Source of the DNA: Oxyruncus cristatus
Lineage: Eukaryota; Chordata; Aves; Passeriformes; Cotingidae
Direction: 5' to 3'
Length of the DNA stretch: 64,000 bases
Assembly: GCA_013399855.1 (NCBI GenBank)
Contig: VXAY01004345.1
Span: 363,569 to 427,568, forward strand
Position 1 is the first letter of the stretch, and every line of letters begins with the position of its first letter. The position numbers and the translations under genes are program-made. The notes beneath the pieces were generated by a model. That model saw only the letters and a list, made by a program, of their open reading frames with translations, did no database searches and was not told the origin of the DNA. Shown here in pieces: positions 44,701 through 52,612 of the stretch.

Positions 44701-46682
44701 AAGTTACATTTGTTCCTTTGAAAAAATATATGTGCTGTGGTTCTGCCTCCCAGTCGTGCTTGAAATTTGAATTAAAGTTTTGAACGAAAGTTTTGGGTGC
44801 AGAGGTCAAAATCTAAGTCAGGGACATGGATAATCTCCAGACTGACAACCAGAGGTCAAGATAAACGACTGTAGGAGTCTGACTCTTCTGCCTCTGAAAG
44901 CCCTCTTAGAAACTGGGTCACTAATTACCAGTCTTATACCTGACCTCAGAATGCTTCTGGTTTCTTTATTTTCAGTCTGGGCACTAATTCTTTCCTGGTG
45001 CTTGTGTAAATACTTCTGCAAAAGAGCTACAAATACCTCAGGAGAGATCTGAAATCACCCATGGATTACACAGCATTAAAATCACAGCAAAATTATCCAC
45101 CCCATTTTAAAATGTCAAACGCTTATTTCTGTTAAAATAATGAACGTATTAATTGTTACATATAATTAGCAAGGGCCCTTTTTCTTTTGTTTACACTGTT
45201 TCTGGATGATAATTCTAATGAGTAATTCACCATATTGGAGTGGAGCAGAAGCATCGTTAAACATAACCCCGTTATCCTTCATTTCTCAGTTACCTATTCA
45301 AAGTAAATGATAGCAAAAAGAAATTAATTAAAAAATAATAATAATTAATTAAAACCAGTCTGTAATGCACATAATTGTCTGTGCTAATAAGTCTGGTTTG
45401 CCTTTGCCATGGTTTTCACAGTATGAAATATTCTCAAGTAATAAATTCTACCAGCAGTTTGCAGTTAATAAAGTATAACATAATAATAGATTAGAATAAA
45501 AAATATATGTTTTAATTGTCAAAATTGAGCAGCTTCAAAATTTCATCTCTCTTGCAGTATGTAATCTTGAAACCCAACTTTGAGCCAGATATTGTAGCTA
45601 ATGTTCCTGTGGGATGGGATCCCCTGGTTATTTGGGATACTCTTTATCATCCCTGTCCTCATTTGCACTTGGATCTCTGTCTTGGAAATGAGCACTCTGG
45701 CTTCTAACACCATCAGCTTCCAGGCTCTGAAAGCTGGTGCAGCAAGTGGAGGGAGCATTAATAGCATGAATTCTGATTTTATGAAGGATGTCATGGGGGG
45801 AGGAACGGGAATAGAAAATGCATTTGCAGCCTATATTCCTGCAACTCCCAGCCGAGCAAACTGCAAAGCAATCTGACTTGGGGAACCACGAAAGCAGCAG
45901 ATGGCTGGGGAATTTTGTCTTAAATCAGTGGACTATGACCAGTCAGGCAGCAGTTGTCTGCTTTCTCCCACACCAGCAGGGGAAGGAAATGCTCACTCCC
46001 ATCTGTGCTGCCAGGCTCCTGCTGTGCTCAGAGCCACTGCCTCGAACAAGGGCAGCCTTGTGAAATGCCGTTTGCGTAGGCTGGGGGATTTTATATCGCT
46101 GTAATTAGCTAAAATCCTCTTTAAACCTCATCATCATGTACACACTTCATGCCTGCAAAGCTTCACGATAACTTTGCAAGAGCGAATCAGTGCTGCTTAC
46201 TTGTGCAGTGGGGTTAAGGTGATGTTCCTGACACAGCTCCCTGCCCTTGCCCTCTCCCCCATGGCCCTTCAGCCGTGTGAAGCGGCAGGGACGACATCAC
46301 ATATGGTGACACTGTCCCTCCTGTGCTGCCTCGCTGTGCTCTGGCCTTGGTTTCACACAGAAAAGAGGTTTATGTGTTCATTTTCTTGGAGAGCTCCCTT
46401 CTGTGGGCAGGGGAGGGAAATCCTGGGGAAGAGGGCCCTGGACTGCAGGCAGTGCCGTAGGGAAGCGCAGCATAACAAGTGACACTTACTCAGTGTGATG
46501 CCTGTAGCCTTCGCTATAAACATGTCCCTTTTTTGTTGTAGGTCAAAGCCATTTACATTCACTCTGATATGTTCTCGGTACAAAACGGTTTGTTGACACC
46601 AACGTTAAAGGCTAAGAGACCAGAACTAAGAGATTACTTCAAAAAGCAAATAGAGGAGCTATATTCAAGCATCTCCATCTGA
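20537..46682 (+). CDS. ACSL6: ACSL6, long-chain-fatty-acid-CoA ligase 6 (20 spliced exons, 698 aa)
   Basis: The enzyme adenylates long-chain fatty acids with ATP and transfers the acyl group to CoA. ACSL6 is known for brain, red-cell and testis expression and a preference for polyunsaturated acids. Joined exons: 20537-20731, 22236-22350, 23155-23219, 23629-23730, 23847-23946, 24636-24814, 25345-25377, 26519-26570, 31445-31518, 34401-34478 (or 34536-34613), 36956-37090, 38183-38317, 40297-40392, 41175-41247, 41652-41740, 42290-42406, 42663-42806, 43578-43679, 44482-44553, 46542-46682. These sum to 2097 nt with all phases agreeing. Visible features are an N-terminal membrane segment (about residues 25-45), the ATP-binding TSGTTGNPKG (276-285), the gate (F319 or Y319), YGQTE (458-462), WLHTGDIG (535-542), the DRKKH fatty-acyl-CoA synthetase signature (554 on), and the C-terminal lysine near 675. 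The length agrees with the ~697 aa I recall for the mammalian protein. The wording ([23 protein letters not shown]) favours ACSL6 over its paralogue ACSL1. Confidence 0.97.
20777..21190 (-). mobile_element. CR1 fragment, antisense, about 0.4 kb
   Basis: It begins only about 45 nt after the exon 2 donor, with 'catagaatggttggggttggaagggacct'. It passes through 'ctaatctaaacctcctttctttcagtttgaagccattgcc', 'cttgtaaaaagttcctctccag', 'ccccttcagtaaggtctcc', 'ggtgaacaaccccagctctctcag' and ends near 'aacaggtctgtgtcc'. It is the most extended antisense copy here. Confidence 0.93.
22236..22350 (+). CDS. ACSL6: ACSL6 exon 3
   Basis: Acceptor CCCACAG, donor CTG|GTGAGA, 115 nt, phase 0 to 1. It encodes GARRSVIG and [19 protein letters not shown], almost identical to the ACSL6 wording I recall. 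Residues 66-103. Confidence 0.95.
23155..23219 (+). CDS. ACSL6: ACSL6 exon 4
   Basis: 65 nt between TCTTACAG and GAG|GTGAGC, phase 1 to 0. It encodes [21 protein letters not shown], in which [14 protein letters not shown] is highly conserved in ACSL1/5/6. Confidence 0.95.
23629..23730 (+). CDS. ACSL6: ACSL6 exon 5
   Basis: 102 nt, phase 0 to 0, acceptor AATTCCAG, donor GAG|GTGAGA. It encodes 34 residues ending [12 protein letters not shown], part of the N-terminal adenylate-forming subdomain. Confidence 0.96.
23847..23946 (+). CDS. ACSL6: ACSL6 exon 6
   Basis: 100 nt, phase 0 to 1, between CTCTGCAG and ACAG|GTAAAA. It encodes the conserved [19 protein letters not shown] segment. Confidence 0.96.
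24036..24180 (-). mobile_element. CR1 fragment, antisense
   Basis: The tail side 'gaatccttgaatggtttgggttggaagggaccttaaag' is at the left. It continues with 'caacccccctgccatgggcagggacaccttcc' and stops abruptly at 'cactcccagggctgggg'. A 21-base tandem duplication follows at once. Confidence 0.92.
24201..24241. repeat. 21-bp tandem duplication
   Basis: GAAGTCAATTAGAGAGGT occurs at 24201 and again at 24222, separated by three bases. It sits directly beyond the broken end of a CR1 copy. Confidence 0.85.
24636..24814 (+). CDS. ACSL6: ACSL6 exon 7
   Basis: 179 nt, phase 1 to 0, acceptor CTCTTCCAG, donor GAG|GTGAGT. It encodes [14 protein letters not shown], then [10 protein letters not shown] and [15 protein letters not shown]. 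The [10 protein letters not shown] wording is one of the clearest discriminators for ACSL6 against ACSL1. Confidence 0.96.
25345..25377 (+). CDS. ACSL6: ACSL6 exon 8, 33-nt small exon
   Basis: An 11-codon exon ([11 protein letters not shown]) between CTCTTCCAG and GTG|GTGAGT, phase 0 on both sides. It encodes the variable linker before the ATP-binding motif. Because it is short and frame-neutral, it could be skipped without breaking the protein. Confidence 0.92.
25543..25746 (-). mobile_element. CR1 fragment, antisense
   Basis: 'cacagaacattgaatggtttgattggaagggaccttaaag' at the left is followed by 'gccatgggcagggacatcttccactag', 'cacttcccgggatggggcagccacagcttctc' and 'ggcctccccaccctcacagggaagaatg'. 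It lies in ACSL6 intron 8. Confidence 0.92.
26519..26570 (+). CDS. ACSL6: ACSL6 exon 9, first half of ATP-binding motif
   Basis: 52 nt, phase 0 to 1, acceptor TTTCTAG, donor CAG|GTAAAA. It encodes [17 protein letters not shown]. The phosphate-binding motif TSGTTGNPKG is split by the 4.9 kb intron that follows. Confidence 0.96.
28881..28917. repeat. 19-bp tandem duplication
   Basis: GGTTCTTCTGTTGCT is repeated with a period of about 19 bases inside ACSL6 intron 9. Confidence 0.8.
29486..29633 (-). mobile_element. CR1 fragment, antisense, ending in an A run
   Basis: 'catagaaacacagactggtttggtttggaagaggccttaaagcacatctcg' leads into 'ccatgggcagggacaccttccac', 'gccgtccaacctggccttgaacactt' and then a 13-A run. 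The A run is on the wrong side to be the CR1 tail, so it is probably a later simple-sequence expansion. Confidence 0.88.
31445..31518 (+). CDS. ACSL6: ACSL6 exon 10, second half of ATP-binding motif
   Basis: 74 nt, phase 1 to 0, acceptor TTCTTTCAG, donor GAG|GTGAAT. It encodes [20 protein letters not shown], completing the phosphate-binding loop. Confidence 0.96.
34401..34478 (+). CDS. ACSL6: ACSL6 alternative exon 11a, F-gate
   Basis: 78 nt, phase 0 to 0, acceptor CACCTGCAG, donor CAG|GTAAGA. It encodes KVIFPRQ then [19 protein letters not shown], placing phenylalanine at residue 319. In mammals this exon and the next are known alternatives giving the F-gate and Y-gate forms of the fatty-acid gate domain, which differ in substrate handling. 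The codons are GC-rich compared with the Y exon. Confidence 0.96.
34536..34613 (+). CDS. ACSL6: ACSL6 alternative exon 11b, Y-gate
   Basis: 78 nt, phase 0 to 0, acceptor TCTTCCAG, donor CAG|GTAAGG. It encodes SQWSPTCE then [18 protein letters not shown], placing tyrosine at residue 319. Only 57 nt separate it from the F-gate exon, too short for a usual vertebrate intron, so the pair should be mutually exclusive. Including both would keep the frame but duplicate 26 residues. Confidence 0.96.
36956..37090 (+). CDS. ACSL6: ACSL6 exon 12
   Basis: 135 nt, phase 0 to 0, acceptor CCATCAG, donor AAG|GTGAGT. It encodes [20 protein letters not shown] and [17 protein letters not shown]. Confidence 0.97.
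38183..38317 (+). CDS. ACSL6: ACSL6 exon 13
   Basis: 135 nt, phase 0 to 0, acceptor CTCCTGCAG, donor CAG|GTAAGT. It encodes [20 protein letters not shown] and [17 protein letters not shown]. Confidence 0.97.
38396..38612 (+). mobile_element. CR1 3' fragment, sense, with tail
   Basis: 'gatattaagaaaaatttccttatggaaagg' leads into 'gtggagtcaccatacctgaaagtgttcaaaa', 'gatgatggttggacttaatgatcttagagatcttttcc'-like sequence and ends in the direct repeat ATTCTATGATTCTATGATTC. The tail is intact. Confidence 0.93.
40099..40190 (-). mobile_element. CR1 terminal fragment, antisense
   Basis: 'gaatcacggaatcacagcagggtttggttggaagagaccttgaagatcatctcgttccacc' is followed by 'ccacgggcagggaaccttccac'. It is about 90 bp and lies about 100 nt before ACSL6 exon 14. 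Confidence 0.9.
40297..40392 (+). CDS. ACSL6: ACSL6 exon 14
   Basis: 96 nt, phase 0 to 0, acceptor CCAAACAG, donor CAG|GTGCGG. It encodes [19 protein letters not shown] and FLRAALGCQ, the ANL-family segment before the conserved YGQTE motif. Confidence 0.96.
41175..41247 (+). CDS. ACSL6: ACSL6 exon 15, YGQTE motif
   Basis: 73 nt, phase 0 to 1, acceptor TTGTCAG, donor CAG|GTAATG. It encodes [25 protein letters not shown] at residues 458-462 contacts the adenylate in this family. Confidence 0.97.
41320..41445 (+). mobile_element. CR1 terminal fragment, sense
   Basis: 'caaggccaggttggagggggcttgga' is followed by 'gagctagtggaaggtgttcctgcccatta' and 'tttaagatcctttccaacccaaaccattctgtg'. The tail is eroded. 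Confidence 0.9.
41652..41740 (+). CDS. ACSL6: ACSL6 exon 16
   Basis: 89 nt, phase 1 to 0, acceptor GATTTCCAG, donor GAG|GTAGCA (position +4 unusual). It encodes [20 protein letters not shown] and ASKGEGE. Confidence 0.95.
42290..42406 (+). CDS. ACSL6: ACSL6 exon 17, WLHTGDIG motif
   Basis: 117 nt, phase 0 to 0, acceptor CTTTTTCAG, donor CCT|GTGCGT. It encodes [20 protein letters not shown] and [14 protein letters not shown]. The aspartate of GD (residue 540) binds the ribose hydroxyls in ANL enzymes. Confidence 0.97.
42663..42806 (+). CDS. ACSL6: ACSL6 exon 18, FACS signature
   Basis: 144 nt, phase 0 to 0, acceptor CCTAACAG, donor CAG|GTAAAA. It encodes [20 protein letters not shown] and the [11 protein letters not shown] stretch. 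The DRKKH hinge separates the large and small domains. Confidence 0.97.
43578..43679 (+). CDS. ACSL6: ACSL6 exon 19
   Basis: 102 nt, phase 0 to 0, acceptor CACCTGCAG, donor AAG|GTTTGT. It encodes [20 protein letters not shown] and TYAELCKNK of the C-terminal domain. Confidence 0.96.
43812..44040 (+). mobile_element. CR1 3' fragment, sense
   Basis: 'gtgtcaggggaggtttaggttggatattaggg' leads into 'ttcacccagggggtggttgggcactggaacaggctcccc', 'gagttggactcaatgatcc' and 'cattgtatgatctatga'. The wording differs from the other sense copies ('cttgtgtgtcccttcc'), suggesting a different CR1 subfamily. Confidence 0.9.
44482..44553 (+). CDS. ACSL6: ACSL6 exon 20
   Basis: 72 nt, phase 0 to 0, acceptor TTTTAACCCAG, donor CAG|GTAAAA. 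It encodes [20 protein letters not shown] then SFEQ. Confidence 0.96.
46542..46682 (+). CDS. ACSL6: ACSL6 last coding exon
   Basis: The acceptor TTTTGTTGTAG ends at 46541, and the frame runs 46 codons to TGA at 46680-46682. It encodes [20 protein letters not shown] and [19 protein letters not shown]. The lysine after TPTL (about residue 675) matches the catalytic lysine of acyl-CoA synthetases. Confidence 0.97.
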   Translation, partial: VKAIYIHSDMFSVQNGLLTPTLKAKRPELRDYFKKQIEELYSSISI

Positions 46683-48347
46683 AATCACGGGAAGAATCTC
46701 CTGACTAATGGACTTCATAGCAATATTAGAATAATACTCAAAAAGTACAGAGCCAGAATGACACTGCTGAAATGGATAAGCACCTGAATCTTATATTTGA
46801 GCCTTTCATTGTTCTAGGATTTCGCCACTAACCACATTTTTCCTTCTTTTTCTCCATCAGGTGTGATACAATTTCTTTTTTACTCTATGCACAGGGTACT
46901 ACTAAGAAGTATGCTAAATTGCCACAAAACATACAGACATTTCAATCTATGACTAAATTATGGAAACTTATTAATAACTACAAACATTTCTAATTAAAAT
47001 AGGGAAAATTTCAGGTATGTCTGTTAATATTTGATTGTATATAACCTAATACATTAAAAACTAAAATTATGGATAATTCAGTAATGTGGTCTACCTCAAA
47101 CAATCAGTGATTGATGGTGAAAGTCTGTTTTCTCTGATTTGGGTCTCTGGATATCGGTTTATGTACGAAGTGATAGTTTTTATTTTTTCCAGGACATAAA
47201 TGACATTGATTTGATTTAATCATTAATGACCTAACTAACAACCAGAATAGAAATAGGAAGGAATCTCCTGATATTTGTACTTAATAGACCTATTAGTATA
47301 TTACATCTAACGGATAAATGTTACCTTGAACTTGCAAGAACAGGGTAGGCAGCGATAGGATAGAGTTCCCTCTATTTCCTTTTCATCCCAGCGCAGTTTA
47401 TCCATGGCATGCTGATTCTGCGCTCGGGCTCCTGCAGCCCAGTGCACTCATGGACATCTGAACTGCTCAAACTGAGAAGGTTGCAAAAGCATTGCTGGCT
47501 CTGAGGCGGCGTTCGGTGGGAGCCCACGATAATCCACACGCTCCCAGTCCCTAATTTATTACTTTACATGCTGCTAATTCTGCGTAGTCCAACTGGACTA
47601 ACTCCCTTTCAGAAACAGCGCTGAAGAAACGGAGCACAAGGAATAAGCTGTGATTCTGGACGGGGCTTAGCAAAACGAATGGGTTTGGGAAGAGGCCAGC
47701 CTGAGGCGCAGCAGTGGAGGGCATCCTTTGTCTGGCCGTGGGAGGGGAAGGAATACTGCTCCCAAAGGCCCATGGGGATGGTGAAAGGCTGTGTTAGCCA
47801 TCCCTGTGCCAGGTGTCACGGGATGGCAGAATGCTGGATGTGGTGGCAGAAAGGCCTGCTGAGAAAACATCTCCATGCCCAGACGTCTGGGAGCATCAAG
47901 TCCCGCTGGCATCACTTCCAGTGGCCTCTCTGGTATAAACAGCAAGTTGTCTGGATGAAACCTTAGATTTCTGTGGTCATTAGAAAGGAGAAAAGTCTCA
48001 TAAGGAACAGGAACAGACTCTAGAGCTCTCTCCTGATACAAAGCACGGTACAGAACAATGAGAAAACTGTCATGTCAAGTCGCTTGAATACGTGGACTGT
48101 CGATGGCTTCTTTCTGCTAAACAGGACCCTCAATATCTGTGTGTATTGTACTAGCTGCTCTTTGTTGCACCAGTGCATACTAGCATGGAGCTGTGCCTGC
48201 TAGATCTTTGCTAGGACAGTGAAAGCACACTTATTTTTTTCTCTTAAACTGGAATCCGCTGTAGACTTTTGAAGCTAAAAGTTAAAATTTTTAATCTAAA
48301 CGGTCTCTTATTTTCCCTCTGAAATTCCGTTGCATGCTTCCAAATGA

Positions 48348-48353
48348 AATAAA
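48348..48353 (+). terminator. Candidate proximal poly(A) signal of ACSL6
   Basis: Canonical AATAAA 1.67 kb after the stop codon. T/GT-rich sequence (gggttagtgtt) follows within about 20 nt. Confidence 0.45.
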
Positions 48354-51164
48354 TCAAATTAATGGGTTAGTGTTACACGAAGACTGATTTATTGAAGTGA
48401 TTTCAGAATACAATGATACAAAGGAAACCACATCAGTAACATAATGACTCATAAAGAATGCGGCGATTTGATTTATCAGATGTGCGTTTGTGTGAATCCC
48501 TTTTTGCGCCTGATTCCTCATTTGAGTCCAGTGCAATGACTCATATCAGTCCAAAGCAACTACGAAATATGTGAGATCTGCTGGGATCACGCATTCGTTT
48601 TTCACCAACGTACGCAGCAGCAGCATCCCTGGGGAATTTGCGTGCACCACGTCTGCAGAGCACAGGAATTACTGTGTCAAATTCGGCTCTTCAGGTCAAG
48701 CCAGAAAGGATTCTGATCTCGGCGGAGTCTAGTTCATCTCCTTTTTTGTACCAGCCAACGGACAGTCATTACATACACAAAGCTCCAAAGCAATGGAGAA
48801 TTAGATTCAGTACAATTTCCTGTCTGTTTTAATGCGACAGGGTTTTAAAGTAAAAAACCCCAAAGCCTAGTCATCCCTATAAGTAGAGAAAAGCTATTTT
48901 TCAGTGACCTTTTTCTACCATTTGAGTTTAATTTACTTTTCTCCTAAGGTGATTGCAGGCTTTTCAGGACAACTAAACTCTGTGTGTAAGTATAAAAGAT
49001 GCCACTATGAATTTATTTACGGCTTAAACGGCTGTTATTATTACGTATATAATGCTGAATAATATATCTGTACTCTTCTTTTGGTATTTGATGCAAAATG
49101 TCAGATGCACTAGAGCCAAAGAGATGAACATCAAAAGAATAAGAAAGAAAAAATACAGACTTGGCCACACTAGGATGATGACAAATCTGGAAGAAATTGT
49201 GTTGTCACACCAAAAGTGTGAATACTTTCAGAACTTGTGAAAAGTTATATAAATAAACTAAAAGCTCTCTTTTATACTTTCTTGTGTAATCAGATTTTCC
49301 TCTGCAGGTCACTCTCTCTCGCCATAATCATAATGATGCTGTAAGAGATTAACACTTGAAAAGCAGACAGTGTAAGGCATGAGCTCAGCACAATCTTGCT
49401 TCTCTTCAATTCCAGGAATATTTATTTTGCATTTCTTAAACTGAAACACTTCTTGTGACCACCAAGGAAAAATCCCCAGGGCTGTCCAGTTGTTTGGTTT
49501 TTGGTTTTATTCCACCTCAAGATAACTGGTTACAAAATTAGTTTCTATTATTCGTCTTATTTAAAGAGTGGAGACTCTTTTTGCAGAGTACTGTGTTCTC
49601 GGACATGTTAAGCATGGGAGGTTCTTCCAGAGCCTGGTGCTCTGCCTCTGGAATCGCTAAGACTCTCATATATCAAAACCGAATTAAAAGACATTTCCCA
49701 GGAAGAGAATCTTGCTTAGTTTTGTATTTTGTATGTTCTTTGCTCAATGTATTGCACAGAGAAAATACTGTTCTGCCAAGACGCACCAAGCGTAAGCAGA
49801 AACCAGACCAGAGTCTTAACCCCATGTGGGCAGGAAACACGTGGAATAACCTGTCCTAAAAGGCACATTTGCAGTTTAAAATGCTTGACGCACATCAGGT
49901 GAGGGAGAGACGGTGAGTTTTTATTGACAAAGTACTATTTTGCAATCTGTCCTCACTGTTAGCCAGTATCTGTCCTCATCAGCGAAGTCCAGTCTCATTT
50001 TTGCCATGAATAGGAAATTCTCGCGTATAACAAAATAATCTGACTCAATCTTCTGGAATTAAAACATTACCTTAGAATTTTTTTTAAAAATTTTACATGT
50101 GTTAAAAGCACAAACTGCTGATCTATATGTAAATAAATGCTACAAGATGAATGTAAACTGGGAAAGTATACTATTTTTGCATGGTAATAGGTTACTTAAA
50201 GACGTCTTGATGCCTTACAGAGAATTTGGAAAAGCATTTTATTTAGAGGCAATTCTGTCGGCGTATTTTTTGTATTTAGCTCACTTTGGTTTTCTCTGGG
50301 GGAAAAAAAAAAACGGAATTAAATCTTTGTTTCTTCTTGAAATTAACATTCTTCAGTATTTTGCACATGTGGTGGTTTCTACATCACCTTTGCTCCTGTG
50401 AAATAGGGAAGCTTTTCAGAGAAGAGATCTGGATGCTTGTAGTCCAGGAAGGAAAAAGTTTTAGATCCCTGGAATTGTTCCAAAATAAAATGTTTTCTGA
50501 GGCATCTGGAGCCCCTTTAAGCCCTTCATTTCAGCTTTTTGTTATGTATTTTAGCAGAGTAAAAGCAGTGAACAAATGAGGTATTTTGGTGAGTGTTGCT
50601 TATTCTATTTTCAGCTGAAAGTGAAGGGGGTTAAAATATAACGTATACATTTGTGTAAAAAAAAATCTTAACTGTAATTAAAGATTTTTTGGTTTTGGTA
50701 TATTAGCATGTATATCAAAGAGTCATCTATGGAAACTTTTGTAAAGAACTAACTTCTCACCTTTCTCAAAAGTGCTCATGAGATTTTCTTGTGGACTGAC
50801 ATACAATAAAAGCTCTTTTCTAAAATCTGTTGTTCCTCCAGCTATACTCTGTCCTCACCATCGTTATGAAGTTGTTCAGAAAGCGTGCCTAGACTGAACG
50901 TGTTGTAAAAATAATAAATTATGTAAAATAAAATAATGACCAAAGGAATATTGGAACTTGAGATTGATTTTAGCAATCTCCTACAAAAAAAAAATACAAA
51001 CATTGTTGCAAAGCTCTCTGAAGATGCAGAAGTCTTTCTGTAATGGTTTCATTTTTTTTTTAGTAATTTTAAATCAGTAATAACATAACCAAATGTACAT
51101 GCTTGTTTAATATGAATTGACAATTGGGAATGCATAGTATTTTTTCAGACTATGTGTCTAAACC

Positions 51165-51170
51165 AATAAA
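51165..51170 (+). terminator. Candidate distal poly(A) signal of ACSL6
   Basis: Canonical AATAAA, the last before CR1 sequence and the next CpG island. It would give a 3'UTR of about 4.5 kb. Confidence 0.45.
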
Positions 51171-51239
51171 GTTTCAAAACATTTGGGCTCTATTCCATTT
51201 TTTGCGTGCACTTGCATCTCCTTTCATCTGGAAATCCAG

Positions 51240-51565
51240 GGATGCCTGGAAGTGTCCGAGGCCAGGTTGGACAGGTTTTGGAGCATGTGGGATAGTGGAA
51301 GGTGTGGAGGGCGGTCGAACTGGATGGGCTTTAGGGTCCCTTCCAACCCAAACCGTTCTGTGGTTCTGTGAACTTGCTTCATGACACGAAAACATCGGAG
51401 CTGTGAGATCCTCACAGCTGGAACACGGGGCTGGTCCAGTGAAGGGGGTATCACACACGTGATTATTTACTCCGTTTTCATGCCGTGAGGGTGGGCAGGC
51501 CCTGGCACAGGCTGTCCAGAGCAGCTGTGGCTGCCCCATCCCTGGCAGTGTCCCGGGCCAGGCCG
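51240..51565 (+). mobile_element. CR1 fragments, sense, in the ACSL6-MEIKIN spacer
   Basis: There are two sense pieces. At 51240-51371 'gatgcctggaagtgtccgaggccaggttggacagg' runs to 'cccttccaacccaaaccgttctgtggttctgtgaa', a terminal copy. At about 51485-51565 'gtgagggtgggcaggccctggcacaggctgtccagagcagctgtggctgccccatccctggcagtgtc' is the part of CR1 just upstream of that. Their order is inverted relative to one element, so they are probably separate insertions or a local duplication. Confidence 0.85.
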
Positions 51566-52020
51566 GACCGGTTCGGACCGGAGGCCCCGGGCCGGGGCTG
51601 TCAGGGCCGGGCCCGCCCCGCGCATGCGGGCGGGGGGCGCGGGGGCGGTGTCGGCTGAGAGGCCGCAGCCGGTTCTCCCGGGGCCAGGGCCGGTGCTCCC
51701 GCGGCCAGNNNNNNNNNNNNNNNNNNNNNNNNNNNNNNNNNNNNNNNNNNNNNNNNNNNNNNNNNNNNNNNNNNNNNNNNNNNNNNNNNNNNNNNNNNNN
51801 NNNNNNNNNNNNNNNNNNNNNNNNNNNNNNNNNNNNNNNNNNNNNNNNNNNNNNNNNNNNNNNNNNNNNNNNNNNNNNNNNNNNNNNNNNNNNNNNNGGG
51901 TTTTATCGGCGGCGGGTCCTCGCCCGTGCCCAGCGGGTGCTGCGGGAGGTTGGGAGGGGGTTTCTTGTTGTCCATGTCCCTCACGGCTTGGGGAAGGCGG
52001 GCAGCTGTTCTGGGAGCAGG
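51540..52020. promoter_or_regulatory. MEIKIN: CpG-island promoter of MEIKIN
   Basis: A CpG-dense block starting at the end of the CR1 pieces, interrupted by a 189-base gap. It lies 0.5 kb before the first recognisable exon of the downstream gene. An ATG at 51624 is open into the gap and could begin the first coding exon. It encodes a proline/glycine-rich stretch that is also expected by chance in such DNA. Confidence 0.6.
51709..51897. other. Assembly gap (189 N)
   Basis: Run of 189 Ns within the second CpG island. It probably hides part or all of the first MEIKIN exon. Confidence 0.99.
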
Positions 52021-52524
52021 AGTGTTTCCTCTGGTTTGGCTGCTAGTTAGTCGTAAAAAGGAATTCTTCCCTCTGTGAAGTGGCTTCCCGCCGTCTGATG
52101 GCAGAACATCTCGAGTTGGAAGGGGCCCTGTAGAAAGGGCCAGACCAAAGCCTTGCGCTCCTTCGGGAGTAACTTTAAAAACTGCTCCGAGCTGTTCCTC
52201 GGGAGCTGCCTCGTTGTAGCAGCTAACCGGTTAAGAACTGCAGACCTTTAAGAAACAAAATGCAGTCCGAGGGGAAGGGGTGGGATTCAAGGCTGACAGA
52301 ATAACTAGCTGAAGTAAATGGGGAAGGCCAGCATGGGATGTCTTGATCCCATGCTGAGCTTGGTAATTTAAAGGTGAGGCTTTCCTGTTATAATATTTGT
52401 TTGTGACAATAGGGTCAAAAAGGTATGGGCATGGAAGGGCAGAATAGCTAAAGGTGCCCTATTAGAAATCTAAATTCTAATATTGAAATTATCATTACTG
52501 AACTAAATACTTACTTTTCTCTAG

Positions 52525-52612
52525 GCCCAAAGAAAAAGGTCAGTGTGAAAACCCTACCAAAAATCAAAGAAAATGTTGAACTCACTGAAGAGACCCCTTC
52601 ATGCAACCAAAG
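52525..52612 (+). CDS. MEIKIN: MEIKIN exon (first visible coding exon)
   Basis: Acceptor TTTTCTCTAG, donor AAG|GTCTGT, 88 nt. It enters needing one base and leaves with two. It encodes PKKKVSVKTLPKIKENVELT and EETPSCNQ, starting with a strong basic nuclear-localisation-like cluster. Confidence 0.8.

Larger units (their letters stand above)
46683..51190 (+). other. ACSL6: ACSL6 3'UTR, about 4.5 kb with several poly(A) signals
   Basis: No new exon or CR1 copy is seen from the stop codon to about 51190. The stretch is AT-rich, which fits a long 3'UTR. AATAAA occurs at 48348-48353, 49252-49257, 50805-50810 and 51165-51170, among others. I infer alternative 3' ends. The distal limit is placed just after the last AATAAA, immediately before CR1 sequence begins. 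Confidence 0.55.

Noticed and set aside
20537..46682. ACSL1 instead of ACSL6, with the next gene as CENPU
   Set aside because: The peptide wording ([44 protein letters not shown]) agrees with ACSL6 as I recall it, and the downstream protein does not read like CENPU.
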